Assembly: GCA_036524155.1 (NCBI GenBank)
Contig: DATDCV010000744.1
Location: 1 to 5,200 of the forward strand
Source of the DNA: DATDCV01 sp036524155
GTDB lineage: Bacteria; Verrucomicrobiota; Verrucomicrobiia; Limisphaerales; UBA8199
Reading direction: 5' to 3'
DNA length: 5,200 bases
The notes beneath the pieces are model-generated. The model was not told where the DNA came from. It saw only the letters and a program-made list of their open reading frames with translations, and ran no database searches. Shown in pieces: positions 1 to 5,200 of this stretch. Every line of letters starts with the position of its first letter. The first letter of the stretch is position 1. The position numbers and the translations under genes are program-made.

Positions 1-215
1 TTCGTCGGGTTCAAATGGTTATTTTTACCCTTGCTGAGGGGTTGGCCCACTTCGGTCCGACCGCAAGCTGCGTTGAAAACGCCTCAGTAGCGGAAAAGCG
101 GGCAGCAATTGCATGGTTATTGATGTCCTGGGCGACGACTGTTTCGGGCGGGGCCGCTGAGGCTCGGCTCGATTTTGGTCTTTAAAGTGGCGCGACGTTT
201 GCTAACATTGCCTTC
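1..215. other. Upstream non-coding region
   Basis: No gene is recognised here. One frame on the plus strand is open from the left edge to a TAA at 183-185, with an ATG at 15 that would give a 56-residue peptide. It has no recognisable motif and no clear ribosome binding site, so chance is the simplest explanation. Another frame is open from base 1 to a TAG at 88-90 and could be the end of a gene to the left, but 29 codons are too few to judge. A small inverted repeat (GCGTT-GAA-AACGC, 70-82) has no following T-run and is not a credible terminator. The region most likely serves as the promoter region of the sigma gene. Confidence 0.5.
181..208 (+). promoter_or_regulatory. Possible promoter of the sigma-kinase operon
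   Basis: TTTAAA (181-186) and TAACAT (203-208) are separated by 16 bases. Each matches the housekeeping -35 (TTGACA) and -10 (TATAAT) consensus at four of six positions. If used, transcription would start close to 214-216, on or next to the GTG start of the sigma gene, giving a leaderless or nearly leaderless mRNA. That would agree with the lack of a Shine-Dalgarno sequence before the GTG. The match is weak, and an autoregulatory ECF-type promoter cannot be excluded. Confidence 0.22.
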
Positions 216-965
216 GTGCGGACGGAGAACTCAGATTCCGGTCCAGGGGTGAACGGGGGCACATTTGCCACGACGCTTTGGAGCGTCGTGGTGACAGCCG
301 GCCACGGCTCGGCATCCGATGCTCAACCCGCCTTGGAGCAGCTCTGCCGGACTTACTGGTACCCCCTTTATGCTCACGTGCGGCGACGCGGTTACTCGCG
401 GGAAGACGCGGAGGACCTAACCCAGGCATTCTTCGCCCGCCTGCTGACGCACGAATCGCTGAGCATGGCGGATCCCAGCCGCGGCCGGTTCCGTTGCTTC
501 CTCCTGTCCGCGCTGAATCACTTTTTGGCCAATGAATGGAACAAGGCGCGGGCGGAGAAGCGCGGCGGTGATCGGAGCCACCTGTTCTTCGACACCGCAA
601 CGGCGGAGCAACTTTACGACCGGGAGGACAGTCGCGAGCTGAACGCTCAAGAACTCTACGAACGGACCTGGGCGCTGCAGTTCCTGGACCAGGTCCGGGC
701 GCGAGTGCGGCATGCGTATGCGGAAGAGGGAAAGGCTGAGCGATACGAGGCGCTGGAGCGTTTTCTCCCGGGCGAGGAGACTCCGCCAAGCTATGCCGAG
801 GCGGCCGCCCAGCTCGGAGTGCCGGAAGGAACTTTGAAGGCGGAGGTGCACCGGTTGAAGCGGCGGTATAGCCGACTGCTGCGGGAGGAGGTCGCCCACA
901 CCATGGCCGGCCCGGGGGAAATCGACGACGAATTGCGCTATCTGATTCAGGTGCTGGGAAAGTAG
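216..965 (+). CDS. ECF-family RNA polymerase sigma factor
   Basis: This encodes a cytoplasmic alternative sigma factor of 249 residues that would direct RNA polymerase to a dedicated promoter set. After a short tail comes the TTLWSVV motif (residues 19-25) typical of this Planctomycetes/Verrucomicrobia sigma family. Region 2 covers about 36-118: the 2.1 helix is near ALEQLCRTYWYPLY, region 2.2 carries DAEDLTQ (64-70), and regions 2.3/2.4 contain RGRFRCFLLSALNHFLANEW (89-108). Region 4 is at about 175-225, with a helix-turn-helix over SYAEAAAQLGVPEGTLKAEV (192-211) followed by basic RLKRRYSRLLR. A C-terminal tail with DDELRYL follows, which I recall as usual in the family. The start is GTG at 216, the first start codon after an in-frame TAA at 183-185; GTG at 249 is an alternative. 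Neither has a clear Shine-Dalgarno sequence. The kinase gene follows after 48 bp in the same frame and is probably cotranscribed. The family is certain; the regulon and signal are unknown. Confidence 0.93.
   Translation: MRTENSDSGPGVNGGTFATTLWSVVVTAGHGSASDAQPALEQLCRTYWYPLYAHVRRRGYSREDAEDLTQAFFARLLTHESLSMADPSRGRFRCFLLSALNHFLANEWNKARAEKRGGDRSHLFFDTATAEQLYDREDSRELNAQELYERTWALQFLDQVRARVRHAYAEEGKAERYEALERFLPGEETPPSYAEAAAQLGVPEGTLKAEVHRLKRRYSRLLREEVAHTMAGPGEIDDELRYLIQVLGK
268..291 (+). other. Perfect 10-bp hairpin inside the sigma gene
   Basis: CCACGACGCT (268-277), a TTGG loop (278-281) and AGCGTCGTGG (282-291) form a perfect 10-bp inverted repeat. In RNA, G-U, U-G and U-A pairs could extend it three steps outward. 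It begins about 50 bases into the coding sequence and spans the codons for the conserved TTLWSVV motif. No T-run follows, so it is not an intrinsic terminator. It could influence early translation or mRNA stability, or simply result from the codons of a motif that is near-palindromic by nature (ACG ACG versus GTC GTG). Confidence 0.6.
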
Positions 966-1013
966 GGGGCACCCTGCCGAATCCTTAACGACGAGGCAAA
1001 CCTGTCCGCTGTT
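966..1013 (+). other. Sigma-kinase intergenic gap
   Basis: These 48 bases separate the sigma stop (TAG, 963-965) from the kinase ATG (1014). GAGG at 993-996 is the only Shine-Dalgarno-like sequence, but it lies 17 bases before the ATG, further than usual, so initiation may rely on translational coupling or be independent of Shine-Dalgarno pairing. There is no stem-loop with a T-run and no convincing internal promoter, which supports cotranscription. Both genes share a reading frame and the gap contains no further stop in that frame. Confidence 0.5.
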
Positions 1014-4000
1014 ATGTCCGCCATAATTCAATGCTCCAAGTGCGGAGCTCAATTGGGCGCCGGACGGCTGGGGGAACGCTGTCCGGCTTGTGTGCTGCGG
1101 CTCGGGCTGGAGGTGGACACCGGCGCCGAAGACCTTTCAGAAGTTGCGACCGCCCCGGGGTTGGGGAAACTACGTTCCTTGGGGGACTACGACCTGTTGG
1201 AAGAAATCGCTCACGGCGGCATGGGGGTGGTTTACCGGGCGTGGCAGCGTTCCCTGAACCGGCAGGTCGCGGTGAAGATGGTCCGCTCCGAGCACCTGGC
1301 CCGGCCCGAAGAGATTCGCCGGTTCAGAAGAGAGGCCGCCGCTGCCGCTTCATTGCGGCATCCGCATATCGTGGCGATTCACGAGGCCGGTGAATTCGAA
1401 GGCCAGCACTTCTATTCGATGGATTTCGTCGAGGGCCGCAGCCTGGCGGAGGTGCTGAAGGAACATGCTTTGCCTGCGCGGCAGGCGGCGGCCTATGTGA
1501 GGACCATCGCCGAGGCGATTCAGTACGCCCACGAGCAGGGAATCCTGCATCGCGACTTGAAGCCCTCGAACATCCTGATCGACAGCGACGATGTCCCGCG
1601 CGTGGCGGACTTCGGGCTGGCCAAGGTGTTGCAGGGCGAGGCGGAGGTGACAGTCACCGGCCAGGTGATGGGCAGCCCCAGCTACATGGCGCCGGAACAA
1701 GCGGCGGGCCGGAGCCGCGAGGTCGATGCCCGCACGGACGTGTATGCGTTGGGAGCGATCCTCTATGAACTGTTGAGCGGGCGGCCGCCCTTCAAGGCCG
1801 AGACCTCGCTCGAAACCCTGAAGCAGGTGGTCGACAATGAACCGGCGGCGCCAAGGCTCTTAAACCCGGGGCTCCCGCGGGACCTGGAAACGATCTGCCT
1901 GAAATGCCTCGAGAAGCAGCCCGAGCACCGCTATGCCTCGGCCCAACTGCTGGCTGAGGAACTGGGCCGGTTCCTGCGCCGGGAGCCAATCCTGGCCCGG
2001 CCCACGGGGGCGACCGGACGACTGTGGCGCTGGTGCCGGCGGCAGCCCGTGCGGGCGGCATTGATTGCGGGGTTGGCAGCGGTGTTCGCCTTGGGGTCTG
2101 CGGGCGTTTTTTCCCAATGGCGGCGGGCCGAGCGCATTGCGGAACAGGAAACGCGCCAGCGTCTGCGCGCGGAACGAGCGGAACGGGACATGACCGATCG
2201 GCTCTGGAACTCCTACCTGGCGGAGGCGCGCGCCATGCGGTGGAGTGGTCGAGCCGGACGGAGGTTTGAGAGCCTGGCGGCTCTGCGTGAAGCCGCCGCG
2301 ATCCGCCCGAGCCTGGAATTGCGCAACGAAGCCATCGCCTGCCTGACGCTGCCGGATGTACAGGTGCAGAGCATGCTGCGGTCTGATTTCCCGGGCCGTT
2401 GTGTTGGGTTTGCGTTCGACTCGCGGTTCGAACGCTATGCCTGGAAGCATGAAGATGGAAGCATCACCATCTGCCGCGTGCGCGACCAGGTGGAGTTGGC
2501 GAGTTTGCCCTCCAAGACGAGAACGGATGCGGCGCTGCTGTATTTCAGCCCCAATGGCCAATGGCTCGCTCAAAAACCTGGGAGTGGCGTCATGATCCCT
2601 TTCGAGGTCTGGGATGTGTCTAGCGGGCAGCTTATTCTCTCGGAAGCCTATCCGGCACGCAGCTTGTCTTTCCGGCCCGAGAGCACGGGCATGGCCGCGG
2701 CTGAAGAGAATGGGAAGATCCACTTTTACGATCTATCGCTTAGAGCGGAGGTGGCAAACGTCAATTCGGGTCCGGGGCTTCGCCACATTGCGTACGATCC
2801 TGTGGGCCGCCGGTTGGCGGTTTCTCGGGGCCAAAGCCCCTCGGTGCTGGTTTTTGATTTGGACCCATGGAAGGCCTGCCGGACATTTGATCACGCCGAG
2901 GGCGTTAATTTCATGTCTTGGAGCCCTGATGGGAGCCTATTGGCGGGCCCGTGCGACGATTACCGAGTTTACCTTTGGAATGTGAAATCGGGGGAAAAAC
3001 ACGCCGTCTTGGAGGGCCACGCCGGTGTGGTCACCGCTGCGCTGTTCAATCATGAAGGTGATCTGTTGGCCTCGCAGGGCTGGGACGGCACGACAAAATT
3101 CTGGGACCCTGTCCTGCGGCGTTTGCTGTTCAGCACCCCGGGCGCCTGGCTCCAGAATGGATTTGACCCGACCGACCGCATGCTGGGCTTCGCCGTGGAC
3201 AACTCTTCCATTGGGATTTGGGGAGTGGAACCTGGGCGCGAGTGCCGGCAGTTGCCGCAAGGAGGACAGCTTTTTGATGCGAAGTTCAGCGCGGATGGCC
3301 GGTTCTTCGTCTCCTCCTCCAGCGAGAACATCTGCCTCTGGGAAGCCGGTCGAGGCCGGCTTATCGCCCGCCTGCCGGCCGAGGAAGCTCATTCGGTTTC
3401 TTTTGATCCCACAGGCACCTGTCTCATCAGCATGGGGCCCGCGGGCATTTTCCGCTGGCCGATTTCCAAAGAGAGCACGGAAGTGCGCGCGGGTCCCGCG
3501 GAGCGGATCTCTTCTTTGACCTGCGGGGGAGGATGCCTCAGCCCCAAGGGGGATGTCATCATCGTGGCGGGGTCAGGCAGCGTGAGGATCTTCGACGTGG
3601 TGAGCGCGGGTCAGCCGCGGCAGCTCACCGGCCACGCCCGGGCGAACACGGTGTGCGTCAGCCCGGATGGGAAGTTGTTTGCTACGGCGACGTGGCAAGG
3701 AACCGGGGTTAAGGTGTGGATGACCGGGACCGGGCAGCCAATCCAGGAGTTGCCGGTTGTTGGGAGTGCCACTAGCCGCTTCAGCCCCGACGGGGAATGG
3801 TTAGTGACCGGCTCGGCAGAGGAATACCGCTTCTGGAAGGTTGGGGCTTGGCAGGCGGGTCTCGCGATCTCCCGCGACCGCGCCGGTGACATGCCCGGCG
3901 ACATGGCCTTTACGCCTGATGGCCACATTCTGGCCTTGCTACGTGGCCGCAACACCGGGGTTACACTGGTTTCATTTCCGGAGGGAAAAGAGCTGGCCAG

Positions 4001-4169
4001 CCTGGATACCGGCCGACCGCTTGCTTTTTCCCCGGACGGCCGCCAGCTCCTCACTACCGGCGAGAGCAGTCGGGGTTTGTTGTTATGGGATCTGCGCCTG
4101 ATCCGTCAGCAACTGGCCGCCTTGCAGCTTAGCTGGGACTCGCCGGCACCGGTGAAGGGAAAACAATAA
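1014..4169 (+). CDS. Membrane Ser/Thr protein kinase with WD40 propellers
   Basis: This 1051-residue protein is a Hanks-type Ser/Thr kinase that would phosphorylate cytoplasmic targets using ATP. A CxxC-12-CxxC zinc ribbon lies at residues 7-26. The kinase domain (about 59-322) looks catalytically complete: glycine loop AHGGMGVV (66-73, first Gly replaced by Ala), K88 in VAVK, E107 in helix C, HRDLKPSN (179-186), DFG (199-201), APE (226-228) and D242. T213 and T215 in the activation loop are candidate autophosphorylation sites. A basic stretch (RLWRWCRRQ) precedes a transmembrane helix at about 346-367, which places the kinase inside and the C-terminus outside by the positive-inside rule. A charged, helical linker (370-450) leads to about 14 WD40-like blades (about 462-1036), a likely ligand- or protein-binding sensor. 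The N-terminal zinc ribbon supports the ATG at 1014. The gene ends with tandem in-frame stops TAA TAG (4167-4172). It follows the sigma gene closely and probably regulates it or shares its pathway; that link is inference. Confidence 0.95.
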   Translation: MSAIIQCSKCGAQLGAGRLGERCPACVLRLGLEVDTGAEDLSEVATAPGLGKLRSLGDYDLLEEIAHGGMGVVYRAWQRSLNRQVAVKMVRSEHLARPEEIRRFRREAAAAASLRHPHIVAIHEAGEFEGQHFYSMDFVEGRSLAEVLKEHALPARQAAAYVRTIAEAIQYAHEQGILHRDLKPSNILIDSDDVPRVADFGLAKVLQGEAEVTVTGQVMGSPSYMAPEQAAGRSREVDARTDVYALGAILYELLSGRPPFKAETSLETLKQVVDNEPAAPRLLNPGLPRDLETICLKCLEKQPEHRYASAQLLAEELGRFLRREPILARPTGATGRLWRWCRRQPVRAALIAGLAAVFALGSAGVFSQWRRAERIAEQETRQRLRAERAERDMTDRLWNSYLAEARAMRWSGRAGRRFESLAALREAAAIRPSLELRNEAIACLTLPDVQVQSMLRSDFPGRCVGFAFDSRFERYAWKHEDGSITICRVRDQVELASLPSKTRTDAALLYFSPNGQWLAQKPGSGVMIPFEVWDVSSGQLILSEAYPARSLSFRPESTGMAAAEENGKIHFYDLSLRAEVANVNSGPGLRHIAYDPVGRRLAVSRGQSPSVLVFDLDPWKACRTFDHAEGVNFMSWSPDGSLLAGPCDDYRVYLWNVKSGEKHAVLEGHAGVVTAALFNHEGDLLASQGWDGTTKFWDPVLRRLLFSTPGAWLQNGFDPTDRMLGFAVDNSSIGIWGVEPGRECRQLPQGGQLFDAKFSADGRFFVSSSSENICLWEAGRGRLIARLPAEEAHSVSFDPTGTCLISMGPAGIFRWPISKESTEVRAGPAERISSLTCGGGCLSPKGDVIIVAGSGSVRIFDVVSAGQPRQLTGHARANTVCVSPDGKLFATATWQGTGVKVWMTGTGQPIQELPVVGSATSRFSPDGEWLVTGSAEEYRFWKVGAWQAGLAISRDRAGDMPGDMAFTPDGHILALLRGRNTGVTLVSFPEGKELASLDTGRPLAFSPDGRQLLTTGESSRGLLLWDLRLIRQQLAALQLSWDSPAPVKGKQ
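2397..4121 (+). repeat. About 14 WD40-like repeats in the kinase
   Basis: By eye, residues 462-1036 divide into about 14 units of 31-45 residues. Most contain a hydrophobic strand, then a turn of the SPDG type (SPNG, SPDG, SADG, SPKG, TPDG and degenerate DPTG, NHEG), and end in a W/F-D or similar pair (EVWDV, YLWNV, KFWDP, LLLWDL). A GH dipeptide precedes some units (EGHA 667-670, TGHA 872-875). The repeats are diverged at DNA level, so this is an old protein repeat and not a recent tandem duplication. Fourteen units would make two seven-bladed beta-propellers. Blade boundaries at the degenerate N-terminal end (462-500) are uncertain. Confidence 0.75.
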
Positions 4170-4173
4170 TAGC
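4170..4173. other. Four-base convergent gene junction
   Basis: The stops of two convergent kinase genes are separated by only four bases. No stem-loop with a T-run is seen for either direction near the junction. A weak five-base inverted repeat (CTCGG 4177-4181, CCGAG 4190-4194) has no T-run on either side. The transcripts probably run into each other as antisense RNA unless factor-dependent termination occurs. Confidence 0.6.
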
Positions 4174-5200
4174 TCACTCGGCGGTGACCCCGAGGAGGAA
4201 GGGGCAGGAGGGAGACATCAGGGAAACGAAGTCCAGGCGGTCAATGAGAGTGTCGGGATGGGGATTCTGCCAGACAAAGCCGTAAAGACGGATTCGGTTT
4301 TGAGCATCAGCGCCGCCGGCTATTCGGTTTGTGCCGAGCCAGGCGAGGGAGGCGGAATCGATGTTGAGCTGGTCGGTGCCATTCCACCACCAGTCCTTGA
4401 CCTCGCGGCCGTAGCGGATGGGGATTTCTTCCTGGCGCCCGTCGCTGTAATGCACGACATAACTGGCGATCTGAGTGTCTTTTTCGACATTCGGCCAGAC
4501 TGTGCCGTGCAGGAAGTGCAACCGGGCGCAGGTCCGCTTTACCGGGATGCCCTGCACCTGAGCGGGGAAGACCAGCCGATGGTCGAGCAGATATGAGCCG
4601 CTGAGCTGAATGATGCCGCGAACATCGAAGAAGGCGCTGCCGAACCGATGCCAGCCGGAGGGAACGCCGGAGAGGTCGTTGCCGTCAAAGTCGTTCAGCC
4701 AATTAGTCGTGAGGCGCGCGTTGTAGAACCTGGAAAGATCGATGGGGATCTGTTTCGGGAGCACCCCGGCATGGGCACCGGGGGTCGGGCGGGAGCGGTA
4801 GGCCGGGGACCAGGCAACGCCGATCAAAAAGCCGGCGAGGGCCGCAGCGAGATAGCCGGCGATTGTGATTTGCCGGAGCCGGCGATGGCGTTTGTGCTGC
4901 TGCCGGACGGAGCGTCCACGATGCAATAACGCCAGGTCCGCATGGAGGTCTTCGGCTGTCTCATAGCGAGAGCGTGGGTCGGCGGCGCAGGCTTTGAGGT
5001 AAACCTCATTCAGTTCGGCCAGTTGGGCGGCCTCCGGCTGCTCGAGTAACGAGGTGGGGAGCAGGGGGAATTGAAGGTAGTCCTGCCCGGTACCGACCTG
5101 GTAGAGGACCTTGCCCAGGCCGTAGAGGTCGGCCTGAGGTGTGCCGGGGCCTTCGGGGGGAACATAACCTTCGGTGCCGACATACGAACGACTCTCGCCG
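4174..5200 (-). CDS. Second membrane Ser/Thr protein kinase (partial)
   Basis: The frame is open from the right edge to TGA (4176-4174), giving 341 visible residues; the start and the N-terminal kinase lobe lie beyond 5200. The fragment begins in the activation segment: GTEGYVPPE (about 5178-5152, an APE variant with PPE) and DLYGLGKVLYQ (from 5130, subdomain IX), followed by the subdomain XI-like DPRSRYETAEDLHADL that ends the kinase fold. A very basic stretch (RQQHKRHRRLRQ) precedes a transmembrane helix (about 4869-4810), which implies a cytoplasmic kinase and an exported C-terminus. The exported part (about 195 residues, 4755-4177) contains FDVRGIIQLSG, LHFLHGTVW, YVVHYSDGRQEEIPIRYG and a WWWNGTDQ run. 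It is rich in beta-type and aromatic residues, resembling a beta-sandwich or carbohydrate-binding-like domain. I recall similar segments in verrucomicrobial signalling proteins but cannot name the family. A TTG at 4926 is not the true start, because the kinase motifs upstream are in frame. Catalytic HRD and DFG are outside the window, so activity cannot be judged. Confidence 0.9.
   Translation of the reverse strand, partial: GESRSYVGTEGYVPPEGPGTPQADLYGLGKVLYQVGTGQDYLQFPLLPTSLLEQPEAAQLAELNEVYLKACAADPRSRYETAEDLHADLALLHRGRSVRQQHKRHRRLRQITIAGYLAAALAGFLIGVAWSPAYRSRPTPGAHAGVLPKQIPIDLSRFYNARLTTNWLNDFDGNDLSGVPSGWHRFGSAFFDVRGIIQLSGSYLLDHRLVFPAQVQGIPVKRTCARLHFLHGTVWPNVEKDTQIASYVVHYSDGRQEEIPIRYGREVKDWWWNGTDQLNIDSASLAWLGTNRIAGGADAQNRIRLYGFVWQNPHPDTLIDRLDFVSLMSPSCPFLLGVTAE

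Noticed and set aside
27..42. CCCT / AGGG inverted repeat next to a T-run, considered as a terminator.
   Set aside because: The T-run (22-26) lies before the stem on the plus strand and becomes an A-run on the minus strand, so it is wrongly placed for either direction, and the stem is only four pairs.
15..185. Open frame of 56 codons upstream of the sigma gene (ATG 15 to TAA 183-185).
   Set aside because: It has no recognisable motif, no clear ribosome binding site and runs open to the left edge by chance-compatible length. It could be checked by conservation.
202..1052. Long minus-strand open frames opposite the sigma gene (202-972 and 417-1052).
   Set aside because: The plus strand encodes an unmistakable sigma factor. 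The antisense products are arginine/proline-rich or unstructured with no domain, as expected for shadows in GC-rich DNA.
1780..1791. Perfect 12-bp palindrome GGGCGGCCGCCC.
   Set aside because: It encodes the common kinase motif GRPP and is expected from GC-rich codons; no loop or repeat context supports a function.
3343..3362. Inverted repeat AAGCCGG / CCGGCTT with a 6-base loop inside the kinase gene.
   Set aside because: It is a short stem within a WD40 coding region with no T-run, typical of chance in GC-rich sequence.
4174..4926. A separate 250-residue membrane protein starting at TTG 4926 on the minus strand.
   Set aside because: The frame continues upstream without a stop to the window edge and encodes kinase subdomains VIII to XI, so this is the C-terminal part of a larger kinase.
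4258..4929. Plus-strand open frames 4258-4596 and 4648-4929, which look somewhat protein-like.
   Set aside because: They lie opposite the minus-strand kinase gene, whose frame shows continuous kinase, transmembrane and C-terminal domain motifs.

Overview
The window looks like chromosomal DNA from a Verrucomicrobia or Planctomycetes-type bacterium, and the Verrucomicrobia (Pedosphaera/Limisphaera side) fit best. This rests on three things: an ECF-like sigma factor of the 'TTxWSVV' type, a following Ser/Thr kinase fused to a WD40 domain, and a second kinase whose C-terminal domain I associate with those phyla. The lineage is inferred from gene style and moderately high GC, because no marker gene is present.

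Layout: positions 1-215 hold no recognisable gene and probably carry the promoter of the sigma gene. Positions 216-965 (+) encode an ECF-family sigma factor of 249 aa with a GTG start. After 48 bp, positions 1014-4169 (+) encode a 1051-aa membrane-anchored Ser/Thr protein kinase. Its order is N-terminal zinc ribbon, complete kinase domain, transmembrane helix, helical linker, then about 14 WD40-like blades. Four bases beyond its stop lies the 3' end of a convergent minus-strand gene (4174 to beyond 5200). This is a second membrane-anchored Ser/Thr kinase, of which only the C-terminal part of the kinase domain, a transmembrane helix and a roughly 195-residue extracytoplasmic domain are visible.

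How they may work together: a sigma factor followed closely by a kinase is a known pairing in these phyla. The simplest model is that the kinase senses something through its exported propellers and modulates the sigma factor, or a regulator of it, by phosphorylation. The convergent kinase has a different sensor domain and is probably a separate signalling unit.

I see no CRISPR, mobile element, tRNA, rRNA or convincing terminator. The region is signalling-rich but mostly of recognisable type. The observations most worth checking are a perfect 10-bp hairpin early in the sigma gene, a single in-frame amber codon separating sigma from kinase, a possibly leaderless GTG start, the 14-blade count, and the poorly characterised C-terminal domain of the second kinase.
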